Below, in pieces: positions 1 to 7,436 of a DNA stretch of 64,000 bases. Made by a program: the position numbers and the translations under genes. Source of the stretch: Sporosarcina sp. (GTDB lineage Bacteria; Bacillota; Bacilli; Bacillales_A; Planococcaceae); NCBI GenBank assembly GCA_029263895.1, contig JARIDO010000035.1, positions 62,001 to 126,000 of the forward strand, written 5' to 3'. Under the pieces are notes generated by a model that worked only from the letters and a program-made list of their open reading frames with translations, was not told the DNA's origin and did no database searches. Every line of letters starts with the position of its first letter. The first letter of the stretch is position 1.

Positions 1-377
1 AATTATCGGGTAAAGAATTGCTTGGATATGCACGGTTTCGTGCAGATAGTGAAGGGGACTTCGGCCGTGTTGCTCGACAACAAGAAGTTATGTCAGCTAT
101 TAAAGCAGAAATATCCAATCCAAGTATTCTTTTTAGAGCACCAAAAGTTGTAGGTGCACTATCTGGTTACATGAAGTCAGATTTATCCTCTAAAGATGAA
201 CTATCTCGTGCACTTTCTTTTTTAATGAAAAAAGGTGCTTCAGTTGAATCGTTAACAATACCTATCGAGAACAGCTACTCATTTAAATCGTATAAAGGCG
301 TAGGAGATGTAATTGAATTGGATGTTGATAAAAACCAACAAGCAATTATGCAGTTCCTAGGGATGCAAATTGACTAA
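1..377 (+). CDS. LCP (LytR-CpsA-Psr) family protein, C-terminal part
   Basis: The reading frame is open from the left edge (codons from base 3), so only the last ~125 residues are present. The segment GYARFRADSEGDFGRVARQQ is the conserved LCP signature that contains Arg residues contacting the polyprenyl phosphate. LCP enzymes act outside the membrane and transfer teichoic acid or other glycopolymers from undecaprenyl phosphate to peptidoglycan. The TTG at 18 is not a plausible start because family similarity continues upstream of it. The gene ends 28 bases before the next start, so the two may be co-transcribed. Which LCP paralogue it is (TagT/U/V-like) cannot be told from the fragment. Confidence 0.85.
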   Translation, partial: LSGKELLGYARFRADSEGDFGRVARQQEVMSAIKAEISNPSILFRAPKVVGALSGYMKSDLSSKDELSRALSFLMKKGASVESLTIPIENSYSFKSYKGVGDVIELDVDKNQQAIMQFLGMQID

Positions 378-405
378 ACATGTCATTGGAAAGAAAGGGA
401 TTACA

Positions 406-1623
406 ATGAATTTTAACGAAGATAAAGTTGTTGGAAATCAAATTAATCCAACGGAACACTCAAAACGTCAGTTTAATATTATCCGCTTTTTAGGCGGTCG
501 TAACACAATTTTTGTGCTGAGCTCAATTCTACTAATTGGATTAATAATTCTTGTATTTGACCATGTTTCATTTGTTTTCTATCCAATTACCGTATTCTTT
601 TCTACAGTCGTTTTACCGATTCTTTTAGCAACAATCGCTTATTATTTATTGAGACCCATATTACGAATGCTTGAGCGTATGAAAATCCCACGTATATGGG
701 GCATCGTAATCATATTTTTAGGTTCTATCGGATTGCTTACTCTTTTAATTTTTCTTGTCTTCCCATTTTTACAAATACAATTTAAGAATTTAATAGAAGA
801 GTTCCCAAGTTATTTTAGTGAACTTGTCATTACAATAGATAATTTCTTTAGACACTCTATCTTTTCATCTTATTACAAGGAATTAGATGTGAATGCACTA
901 TCTTTAATCGATACAGCGCCTGCAAACATTGGGAAGTTTTTAACCGATATGCTTGGAGGTATTGCAAATGGTATTTCTTCTTTTGTTTCTGCTTTAACGG
1001 GAATTGTTTTAGCGATCGTAACCGTTCCTTTTATCCTTTTTTATCTTTTGAAAGACGGAGAGAAACTGCCTAAATTAATCATCAAAATGTTGCCGCCACG
1101 TATGAGAAACGATGCGGAAATCATCTTTAAAAACGCGGATCATCAAATTAGTTCATACATACAAGGACAAATATTAGTAGCCATTTGCATTGGCATTATG
1201 GTATCTATTGGTTTTCTCATTATTGGCATGAAGTATGCTTTGTTATTAGGTGTTTTGGCAATGTTTACGAGTGTTGTTCCATATTTAGGTCCTTTAATCG
1301 CAATTACACCTGCGGTCATTATTGCGATTGTCACATCACCATTCATGCTTTTGAAATTGGCGGCAGTATGGACTATTGTACAATTAATTGACGGTAAATT
1401 TATTTCGCCTCAAATCATGGGGAAATCTTTAAAAATCCATCCAATTACCATTATCTTTGTTTTATTAACTTCAGGATCATTATTTGGAGTTCCAGGTGTC
1501 ATAATCGGGATACCAGCATATGCCGTTTTAAAAGTGATCATCACTCATTTATTCAAACTGTTTACATTGCGGTATAATAAGTATGTAGCAGATGATGAAA
1601 ACAAATATGAGTTAGTAGAATGA
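406..1623 (+). CDS. AI-2E family transporter (YtvI/YdbI-like permease)
   Basis: A 405-residue integral membrane protein with about eight hydrophobic segments. The central soluble stretch (NADHQISSYIQGQILVA) and the C-terminal part (QLIDGKFISPQIMGKSLKIH, then GxxxGIPAYAVLK) are the conserved hallmarks of the AI-2E/PerM family. Members have been linked to autoinducer-2 export, to Na+/H+ exchange and to other substrates, so the substrate is open. ATG 406 is chosen because GAAAGAAAGGG lies 6 bases upstream; the in-frame TTG at 370 has no ribosome-binding site and would overlap the preceding gene. Confidence 0.85.
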   Translation: MNFNEDKVVGNQINPTEHSKRQFNIIRFLGGRNTIFVLSSILLIGLIILVFDHVSFVFYPITVFFSTVVLPILLATIAYYLLRPILRMLERMKIPRIWGIVIIFLGSIGLLTLLIFLVFPFLQIQFKNLIEEFPSYFSELVITIDNFFRHSIFSSYYKELDVNALSLIDTAPANIGKFLTDMLGGIANGISSFVSALTGIVLAIVTVPFILFYLLKDGEKLPKLIIKMLPPRMRNDAEIIFKNADHQISSYIQGQILVAICIGIMVSIGFLIIGMKYALLLGVLAMFTSVVPYLGPLIAITPAVIIAIVTSPFMLLKLAAVWTIVQLIDGKFISPQIMGKSLKIHPITIIFVLLTSGSLFGVPGVIIGIPAYAVLKVIITHLFKLFTLRYNKYVADDENKYELVE

Positions 1624-1648
1624 AACTAAAGAATAGGGGAGAAAGAAG

Positions 1649-2053
1649 ATGCTAAAGCAATTTCTGTCAAGTATAGGCTATGGTTCTATGAAGGTAGAAA
1701 CAATCATTGGTTCACCAGCAATCGCTTTTGGTGAAAATCTAAATGGTACAGTCTACATCGATGGAGGAGATAGTGAACAACTAGTTGACTATATTGAAAT
1801 TGAATTAATTAAAAGGACGACTGAAGAGCGAGAGGACAGCGATTTTAATACACATGACAAATTCATCACAAAACAATCGTTGGAAATGGTAAGTACTGTG
1901 AAGTCAAAAGAAACGCATATGATTCCTTTTGAACTCGTTCCGGATGAGAGATGGGAAACACAGTCGGATAAAGAAAAACTGATTTTGAGAACAACGGTTT
2001 ACATTATGAACGCAGTTGACGTGCATGATGAAGATGAAATAACATACGGTTGA
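1649..2053 (+). CDS. Short Spo0M-like sporulation-control protein (arrestin fold)
   Basis: 134 residues beginning MLKQFLSSIGYGSMKVETII, with a beta-rich pattern (NGTVYIDGGDSEQLVDYIEI, MIPFELVPDERWE) typical of the N-terminal arrestin-like domain of Spo0M. B. subtilis Spo0M is about 258 residues, so this is a half-length form. It ends in a clean stop followed by a terminator, so it looks like a genuine short homologue and not a truncation artefact. AGGGGAGAAAGAAG precedes the ATG. Spo0M modulates early sporulation by an unclear mechanism; that role is carried over from the family and is not shown here. Confidence 0.75.
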   Translation: MLKQFLSSIGYGSMKVETIIGSPAIAFGENLNGTVYIDGGDSEQLVDYIEIELIKRTTEEREDSDFNTHDKFITKQSLEMVSTVKSKETHMIPFELVPDERWETQSDKEKLILRTTVYIMNAVDVHDEDEITYG

Positions 2054-2055
2054 AC

Positions 2056-2090
2056 AAAAAGAACACATCAAAAATGATGTGTTCTTTTTG
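2056..2090. terminator. Intrinsic terminator after the Spo0M-like gene
   Basis: The 15-base arms AAAAAGAACACATCA and TGATGTGTTCTTTTT enclose a 4-base loop and run into T-rich sequence. The A/T tails on both sides would allow termination in either direction. Confidence 0.9.
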
Positions 2091-2258
2091 TTCTTCATCA
2101 TACATTAGAATAGTAATGAAAATTAAGACGTCATTTGTCGAAAAAGAATATACAATTGTTCAAAATTAGTTATAATTAAGAAAGAGAAATGAATTTTTTG
2201 GTAAATGTAAATAAATATAGATGACGAAAGTCTTATTTCACTTCATGGGGGTACGTGG

Positions 2259-3050
2259 ATGGAAAATAATAGTCCAGCAATAGAAATACTTTCAGCAACT
2301 CATTGGTTTGCGATTGGTTGGTTAGTCTTAATGATGCTAGTTATCATTGTATCTAAACGTTATTTGATAGCCAATCCATTAAAAACCCGTTCAGTAGAGA
2401 TTGTGTTCGCGTTAAGTTTGTTGCTGATGGAAATGACGTATCATGTGACATATGTATTAGCTGGAAGGTGGGAACTGAATTATTCACTTCCGATGGAGCT
2501 TTGCAGTTTTTCATTATTCGCATCAATTATTGTACTAATAACAGGAAACAAAAAAGTAATCGATTTTGTTTTTTTCGTCGGCATTGGTGGCGCAGCACAA
2601 GCTTATGCAACACCTTTCATAGATTTTGGCTTTCCTCACTTTAGATATTTCCACTTTTTCTATATACATGGTGGCATCATCTTAACAGCGTTCTACTTTT
2701 ATTGGATAAAAGCTTATCGTCCCACTTTTAAAGGTCTTTTACGAACATTAGTAATCATCAATATACTACTACCAATCGTGATAATCATTAATAAGCTAAC
2801 AGCTGGTAATTATATGTTTTTAAATGCGAAACCGGCAAAAGGAACGTTATTTGATTATTTAGGTCCATATCCGTATTACATCGCCTCATTGGAAGGGGTT
2901 GTACTTTTCACTTTTATGATTCTATGGATTGTATTTAGAGAAAAACAATCGTTGCAGAAAGTTTTTTATAAGAATAGACAACTCCTCATTGAAAATGGTA
3001 TTCTGATACGTAATAAGTTCGCTTTCCTAAAAAACACAATTAAGGGGTAA
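2259..3050 (+). CDS. TIGR02206 (YwaF) family membrane protein
   Basis: A 263-residue protein with about seven transmembrane segments and the family features ELNYSLPMELCSFS near residues 75-88 and FFYIHGGIIL near 134-143. YwaF-type proteins are widespread in Bacillales and have no established function. The ATG at 2259 sits behind a weak GGGG purine stretch. The next small gene starts 4 bases after its stop, which suggests co-translation. Confidence 0.75.
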   Translation: MENNSPAIEILSATHWFAIGWLVLMMLVIIVSKRYLIANPLKTRSVEIVFALSLLLMEMTYHVTYVLAGRWELNYSLPMELCSFSLFASIIVLITGNKKVIDFVFFVGIGGAAQAYATPFIDFGFPHFRYFHFFYIHGGIILTAFYFYWIKAYRPTFKGLLRTLVIINILLPIVIIINKLTAGNYMFLNAKPAKGTLFDYLGPYPYYIASLEGVVLFTFMILWIVFREKQSLQKVFYKNRQLLIENGILIRNKFAFLKNTIKG

Positions 3051-3054
3051 CCAA

Positions 3055-3258
3055 ATGACTGATTCTAATGAAACGAAGCAAACAAAAAACGAAACACCGA
3101 AAATGAGTTTTAAAGATGCTGTAAAACAACAACTAGAAGCAAAGAAAGCAAAACAAACTGGTAGTACATCTAAATCAGGAGCGATTCAACAAACGCAAAA
3201 GATGAAAAGTCAGCAATCTAAAAAAGTGAATAATTCACACCGGAAAATGGGCATATAA
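3055..3258 (+). CDS. Small Lys/Gln-rich hypothetical protein
   Basis: 67 residues, very rich in Lys, Gln, Ser and Thr, with no hydrophobic segment; it is probably disordered. It has a central MSFKDAVKQQLEAKKAKQ helix and ends in HRKMGI. An AAGGGG motif 6-7 bases before the ATG and a terminator shortly after the stop support it as a gene. I do not recognise the family. The composition would suit a small nucleic-acid- or ribosome-associated protein, but that is a guess. Confidence 0.6.
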   Translation: MTDSNETKQTKNETPKMSFKDAVKQQLEAKKAKQTGSTSKSGAIQQTQKMKSQQSKKVNNSHRKMGI

Positions 3259-3288
3259 TCGTATTAGACCTATTTACTAATCCCATTA

Positions 3289-3324
3289 AACCTGTTCGAG
3301 CTTTTAAAGCCGAACAGGTTTTTT
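3289..3324 (+). terminator. Intrinsic terminator
   Basis: Perfect 10-base arms AACCTGTTCG and CGAACAGGTT with a 12-base loop, followed by a T run. It ends the unit made of the YwaF-like gene and the small basic protein. Confidence 0.88.
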
Positions 3325-3377
3325 ATATAATTCGAATGAATATAGTAAGGTTTGGAAAGGGAATGTTGATACTAAAA

Positions 3378-3596
3378 TTATTCATCTCGTTCATTTTCTT
3401 CAACAGATGAACGATAGGTTTCAATCAACGCATGGCGGTATTCTTTTGGACCTGCGTATTTACGCTCCCGAAGTTTAATCAGTTCTTTGTATTTTCTGGG
3501 ATTCGCTATTTCCATTGCGATTTCTTCGCGCATACGATTATTTCTAAAAGATTTACGTGCAGGATAATTCTTACCTCCGAACTTTGTTTTATCCAT
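3378..3596 (-). CDS. Small conserved hypothetical basic protein
   Basis: 72 residues from ATG 3596, with AGGAGG 11 bases upstream; the in-frame TTG nine bases earlier lies too close to that site. The sequence is charged (MDKTKFGGKNYPARKSFRNN at the start, NERDE at the end) and has no membrane segment or cysteine. It faces the preceding convergent unit and is monocistronic. I do not recognise the family. Confidence 0.6.
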   Translation of the reverse strand: MDKTKFGGKNYPARKSFRNNRMREEIAMEIANPRKYKELIKLRERKYAGPKEYRHALIETYRSSVEENERDE

Positions 3597-3835
3597 CTTC
3601 TTCAATTCCTCCTACAGACGTGTTTGTTAAAGTATGTCTATAAAGGAATCATTCAATACATGTTCTACAATGAGATCTCTTTTAATTAAATTAACAGACT
3701 AATAACTATAAAAAAAGCACACTCAAATTGTATACAAAGGATGTTCTAAAATGACTGTCAGCATAAAATGATGCTTAAATGCATAACTTGATGTATTCGA
3801 GAGGTTATAAGTACGTATGAAGGAGTGTTGAATCA

Positions 3836-4918
3836 ATGAAAGTACCTACAAGACCTTTATCATTAATGCGCCATGTCTATCAGGATATTATGCCCGTTGT
3901 ACATAGGGAACTTGACTATTGGCAAGAAAGAGCAGCTGAAATTCCGAATGAGGAACTTAGGAATCAGGCGTTAGCTAGTATAGATGATAAAGCGTTTCAT
4001 TGTGAAGGTGGTTCAATCATGGCATTGGCTGCACTTCAACATAAAGACACTGCTATACGTTTTATTGTTGCTTACCAAACGATTAGCGATTACTTGGACA
4101 ATCTATGTGACCGTAGCACTTCGTTAGATCCGTTTGATTTTGCAGCACTTCACGAATCAATGAAAGACGCCATAACTATCGATGCAAAACCGCAAAACTA
4201 TTATAGATTCCGAAACGATCAAGATGACGGTGGTTATTTGGTAGAACTCATGCAAACTTGTCAACATGCATTACTAGTAGTTGTGAATTATAAAATGATT
4301 GTTCCTTATATAAATACTTTATGTAACCATTACTGTGAACTGCAAATACATAAGCATGTAAATATAGAGGAGAGGGAAAACCGTTTAAAGAAATGGTTTA
4401 CTGATAATAAGACGATGCTTCCAACGATGGAATGGTATGAGTTTTCTGCTTGTGCAGGTTCCACACTAGGAATATTTAGTCTCGTTTCTTATGCACTTCG
4501 AGATGATTTCAAATCTATTCATGCCGCACAAATTTACAATGGATACTTCCCATATATACAAGGACTGCATATTTTGTTAGATTATTTTATTGATCAAGAG
4601 GAAGATAAAGAAGAAAATGACTTAAACTTCTGTTTTTACTATGAAAATGAGAATGAACTTTGCTCACGTCTAATCTATTTTTTAAAACAAGCTGATAATC
4701 ATACAAAGGAATTGCCCAATATGAAATTCCATCAACTCATCAATCGTGGGCTACTTGGAATTTATTTATCAGAACAAAAAGTACATCATCAAGCTGATCT
4801 GAAGCTAGTTGCTAAGAAATTATTGAAAGAAGGTGGCGGCTACAGTCAGTTTTTTTACTGGAATGGAAAGGCGTATCGGTGGATAAAGAAAAAAAAGCAA
4901 AAACATTTTAAAAAGTAG
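3836..4918 (+). CDS. ytpB: Tetraprenyl-beta-curcumene synthase (YtpB, DUF2600)
   Basis: 360 residues. CEGGS at 56-60 and DYLDNLCDR at 85-93 are the conserved motifs of the large class I terpene synthase family founded by B. subtilis YtpB. The Asp-rich DYLDN takes the place of the DDxxD metal-binding motif. YtpB cyclises tetraprenyl (C35) diphosphate to tetraprenyl-beta-curcumene, a precursor of C35 terpenoids (sesquarterpenes) associated with spores. AAGGAG precedes the ATG with good spacing. No prenyl-diphosphate synthase or cyclase lies nearby, so substrate supply must come from elsewhere. Confidence 0.88.
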   Translation: MKVPTRPLSLMRHVYQDIMPVVHRELDYWQERAAEIPNEELRNQALASIDDKAFHCEGGSIMALAALQHKDTAIRFIVAYQTISDYLDNLCDRSTSLDPFDFAALHESMKDAITIDAKPQNYYRFRNDQDDGGYLVELMQTCQHALLVVVNYKMIVPYINTLCNHYCELQIHKHVNIEERENRLKKWFTDNKTMLPTMEWYEFSACAGSTLGIFSLVSYALRDDFKSIHAAQIYNGYFPYIQGLHILLDYFIDQEEDKEENDLNFCFYYENENELCSRLIYFLKQADNHTKELPNMKFHQLINRGLLGIYLSEQKVHHQADLKLVAKKLLKEGGGYSQFFYWNGKAYRWIKKKKQKHFKK

Positions 4919-4956
4919 CAATACGTTAACCAATAGGTCAATGTATTGCTACTTTT
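4911..4956. terminator. Bidirectional terminator between ytpB and the DUF1540 gene
   Basis: 14-base arms AAAAGTAGCAATAC and GTATTGCTACTTTT around an 18-base loop. The left arm overlaps the last codons of ytpB. A/T tails on both sides fit shared use by the two convergent genes. Confidence 0.85.
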
Positions 4957-4968
4957 CCATCGTTCTAA

Positions 4969-5124
4969 TTACGCGTAAGGCTTAAACGTTTTACAATCGG
5001 TTTCTTCGCTGTCAGTCGCATGAGAGCCTGACTGACTTACTACATAAATAACATCAGCACGGCAGTTGTTACCAGTTCCCCAAAACGTACAATTTTTAAC
5101 TTCACAGCGAATACGTTGTCCCAT
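4969..5124 (-). CDS. DUF1540 small cysteine-rich protein
   Basis: 51 residues starting MGQRIRCEVKNC. Four cysteines (CxxxxC near the start, then one after GTGNN and one before KTFKPYA) plus a Thr/Glu-rich spacer make the DUF1540 pattern. The cysteine set suggests a small metal-binding (zinc-type) protein; the function is unknown. AGGAGGTG lies 7 bases before ATG 5124, which rules out the upstream in-frame start that would add 12 residues. Confidence 0.85.
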   Translation of the reverse strand: MGQRIRCEVKNCTFWGTGNNCRADVIYVVSQSGSHATDSEETDCKTFKPYA

Positions 5125-5292
5125 TCTAAAACACCTCCTCATTTTTATTATCTCCAACATTTTCTGTTTAAATCATAGTAAGTTTTCAATGGAAGAACGT
5201 AAGAAAAGCTCAAAGAAAGCTGTAGAACACTATAAGAATATAAATAGTCTTACGTTTTAAAATGAGTTTTTTTCGATAATAGAACGTATGTA

Positions 5293-5301
5293 TGCTACAA
5301 T
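5293..5301 (+). promoter_or_regulatory. Candidate extended -10 promoter of the toxin mRNA
   Basis: TGCTACAAT is an extended -10 element (TGn plus TACAAT). No good -35 is present at 17 bases (TCGATA), as allowed for extended -10 promoters. Transcription would begin near 5308, giving a leader of about 60 bases. Confidence 0.5.
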
Positions 5302-5366
5302 TAAAGAGTAATAGAATAGGGAACTCAAGGGTGGTCGACACACTCCCGGTGAAAGGGGGTGGTCGT

Positions 5367-5450
5367 ATGTCAGTATTTGAAGCGTTAATGTTTGCGTTAA
5401 CATTTGCAAGCTTAGTGGTCGCAATTCTGGCGTTTAACCATAAAAAATAA
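5367..5450 (+). CDS. Putative holin-like type I toxin peptide
   Basis: A 27-residue peptide, MSVFEALMFA then LTFASLVVAILAFNHKK: one hydrophobic helix followed by a short basic tail. This is the pattern of the Hol_Tox family (MS.xEALxLMxxFxxxIxxLLxxxxKK). Such peptides insert in the membrane and are held silent by antisense RNA. The ribosome-binding site GGGGGTGG lies just before the ATG. Support comes from the surrounding RNA architecture: a hairpin over the ribosome-binding site, pairing of the 5' and 3' ends, and a convergent antisense promoter. Toxicity itself is inferred. Confidence 0.75.
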   Translation: MSVFEALMFALTFASLVVAILAFNHKK

Positions 5451-5587
5451 CCCATCCTTGAGTTAACGGCTCATTAGAATGGGTTATTCACCATTTTTTG
5501 CCGATCCCCTTGTAGGGAACCTGCTATTACATTGGCCGTTTGGAATTCGCGTTCCAAACGGTCTTCTTTTAATTTAAGCTATTTCTA
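5440..5587 (-). ncRNA. Antisense RNA antitoxin of the holin-like toxin
   Basis: A strong promoter at 5593-5621 on the minus strand would start a transcript near 5587. It runs leftward through the toxin mRNA 3' region to a hairpin with 10-base arms (AATAACCCAT at 5446-5455, ATGGGTTATT at 5479-5488) followed on the minus strand by a T run. The resulting RNA of about 150 bases overlaps the last codons and the 3' untranslated region of the toxin message, like RatA with TxpA or SR4 with BsrG. No open frame is needed. The exact ends are predicted. Confidence 0.7.
5535..5572 (+). terminator. Terminator of the toxin mRNA
   Basis: Arms CCGTTTGGAA and TTCCAAACGG enclose a 6-base loop and are followed by TCTTCTTTTAATTT. 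With this end the toxin mRNA would carry a 3' region of about 120 bases, most of it complementary to the antisense RNA. Confidence 0.8.
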
Positions 5588-5592
5588 CAACC

Positions 5593-5621
5593 ATTATACT
5601 TCGACGATGTTCATTTTTCAA
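5593..5621 (-). promoter_or_regulatory. SigA promoter of the antisense RNA
   Basis: On the minus strand TTGAAA (5621-5616), a 17-base spacer and TATAAT (5598-5593) form a near-consensus SigA promoter. It is much stronger than the toxin promoter, as expected for an antitoxin RNA that must be in excess. Confidence 0.85.
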
Positions 5622-5678
5622 GTTTACAACTTATTCGTCTCTCGATAAACGAACTAATTTTGTATTATGAATTACAGT

Positions 5679-5837
5679 TTAACATCCGCAGCCATATCCG
5701 TATCCATAAGGACTTGAATTTCCAGTCCCAAGGAAAGCGGCCCCGACAATAATCAGTAGAATAAATAATACAACGAGTAAAGCAAATGCTGATCCAAATC
5801 CACCGTTTCTTTCATTCTCACATTTTTCTGATGACAT
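5679..5837 (-). CDS. YjcZ family sporulation peptide
   Basis: 52 residues: a charged start ([20 protein letters not shown]), a hydrophobic helix ([17 protein letters not shown]) and a Gly/Tyr/Cys tail ([12 protein letters not shown]). This is the layout of the small YjcZ membrane peptides found in spore formers. AGGAGTGGTGGG precedes the ATG. Family members are expressed during sporulation in B. subtilis; their role is unknown. It is not part of the neighbouring toxin locus. Confidence 0.85.
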   Translation of the reverse strand: MSSEKCENERNGGFGSAFALLVVLFILLIIVGAAFLGTGNSSPYGYGYGCGC

Positions 5838-6119
5838 CCCACCACTCCTTTCCTACAATTAGGATATGTGATTGAAAAGGGAAGAATAGGGCGAAGTCCT
5901 ATTTGAGTTCAAATGTGCAGCTTTACCAAGTCGCTTTATATAAATTTTAACGTGAAATACTACTTATAATTGAAATGTATAATAATCCCATTTTAAAATT
6001 GCTGTAAGTTAGTAAAAGGGAAGAACAAAAACCTTATTAATACTACATAAATGTTACAATTGAAAAAGGTTATATTCAATTCGTAATTGTGATTATATCT
6101 AAAAAAGGAAGCGATAAAT

Positions 6120-6491
6120 ATGTGGAAATTGATAGATGGTAGACTTGTTCATACAACTGATGATACTAGGGTGAAATTTAGAACGAATATTAGTGAATCG
6201 ATTTTACAATCACTGAAGACACTCGCGAAAGTGAACGGAACACATGTTAACTATTTACTAGAGAATGGCTTAAAAGAAGTGTTGGCATCTGAAGTAATAT
6301 TTTATAACAAGGACACTAGACCGAAGGATCGTATTCAATACAAAACTACATATGATCAGGAACTATTAGCTAGCGTCAAAGAGTTTGCAAAGCAACATGA
6401 CTTGTACATAAACGATGTCATTGAATACAGTGTGCAGTTTATAGATATTGAAAATATTAAGCGTACAAATTATAGGTATAGAGTAGAATGA
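6120..6491 (+). CDS. Hypothetical protein with two ribbon-helix-helix-like repeats
   Basis: 123 residues with no family I can name. Residues 17-52 and 71-106 align without gaps at a constant offset of 54. They share Arg17/71, Thr22/76, Leu29/83, Ser31/85, Lys33/87, Ala36/90, Lys37/91, Asn44/98 and Glu48/102. Each unit has a short strand with alternating charges followed by two helices, the outline of an RHH/MetJ-Arc half-site. A fused pair would form the DNA-binding dimer within one chain. AAGGAAGCG lies before the ATG. The fold and DNA binding are inferences; it is monocistronic with A+T-rich flanks. Confidence 0.6.
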   Translation: MWKLIDGRLVHTTDDTRVKFRTNISESILQSLKTLAKVNGTHVNYLLENGLKEVLASEVIFYNKDTRPKDRIQYKTTYDQELLASVKEFAKQHDLYINDVIEYSVQFIDIENIKRTNYRYRVE

Positions 6492-6680
6492 GTGGAAGGA
6501 CATTTAAATTAACATACATTAGAACGCCCCCGTCATAATATAAATTATAAGAAGTTGTATTTCACGTTATAAGTATACTTGTGATATTGAGATATAACGG
6601 ATTTTTTACAAAAATAAGAACGCCTAAACTAATACTTAAAAGGTCTTTTAGATATACTAATTAGACTTTCTTACATAAAT

Positions 6681-7388
6681 TTATTTTTTTCTAAATAAAG
6701 CGGTCAATAACCCGGAAACGCCAAACGATGCATTTGTTTGTTCTAATTCTTTCATCTTTCGTATCTCTATTTCTTCAAAGTCTTTAAAGATGGTTCTCAA
6801 TCTTTCTTCAGTAAATCCTAAGCCGCCTTGAAGACTCCGTAATCTGTAAACTTCCCAATCAGAAATGTCTGTTCCTCCCAACGCTCCACCTTGTACAAAA
6901 CAAGTGATCGCAAAATAACCACCCGGTTTTAATGCCTTTTGCACCAAATCTATGTAACTCATTCTTCGGTGAGGAGCAATATGGTGGAAGCAACCAGAGT
7001 CATAGATAACATCGTATGATCCATCTTTAAATTGAATATCAAAAATGTTATTGTGAATAAAGTTTATCTTTAAATTTCTTTCCTTTGTTCGTTCAATTGC
7101 CCATTGGAGCGATTGTTCTGATAAGTCAACTGCATCGACTGCATATCCTTTTTCCGCAAAATAAATTGCATTCCTACCTGGCCCACAACCAAGCTCAAGT
7201 GCTTTTCCTGGTGTTTCCGTTAAAAGGTGTTTGAAATAGTCAACTAAATTTTCATCAGGTTTATTGACGAAAAAAGGTATGGCTTTTTCTCTATCTGAAT
7301 AAAAATCATCCCAAAAATTAGTTGGTTCACGTAGTAAAGCGTCTAACATCAACAATAAGTCTTCATAGTCATTAATTGTTTCTTTCAA
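6681..7388 (-). CDS. Class I SAM-dependent methyltransferase (TehB-like)
   Basis: 235 residues with motif I ALELGCGPGRNAIYF at 63-77, an acidic residue ending motif II (VDAVDLS) and a post-I region YDVIYDSGCFHHI. The closest general match is the small-molecule methyltransferase group that includes TehB and thiopurine methyltransferase-like enzymes. The substrate is not evident. The start is a TTG at 7388 behind AGGGGGGA. It sits in an accessory-looking block and is transcribed alone. Confidence 0.8.
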   Translation of the reverse strand: MKETINDYEDLLLMLDALLREPTNFWDDFYSDREKAIPFFVNKPDENLVDYFKHLLTETPGKALELGCGPGRNAIYFAEKGYAVDAVDLSEQSLQWAIERTKERNLKINFIHNNIFDIQFKDGSYDVIYDSGCFHHIAPHRRMSYIDLVQKALKPGGYFAITCFVQGGALGGTDISDWEVYRLRSLQGGLGFTEERLRTIFKDFEEIEIRKMKELEQTNASFGVSGLLTALFRKK

Positions 7389-7436
7389 AACTGTCCCCCC
7401 TCTTCCCTGCGGACTATCCTGTTATGATCACGTTTA

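Noticed and set aside
5189..5260. 23-residue frame MEERKKSSKKAVEHYKNINS... between the DUF1540 gene and the toxin
   Set aside because: No ribosome-binding site precedes its ATG and it ends inside the toxin promoter region; the Lys-rich composition can arise from A-rich DNA.
5210..5455. 81-codon minus-strand frame over the toxin gene
   Set aside because: It runs opposite to the toxin across its leader, promoter and coding region, has no ribosome-binding site, and its composition is that of a shadow frame.
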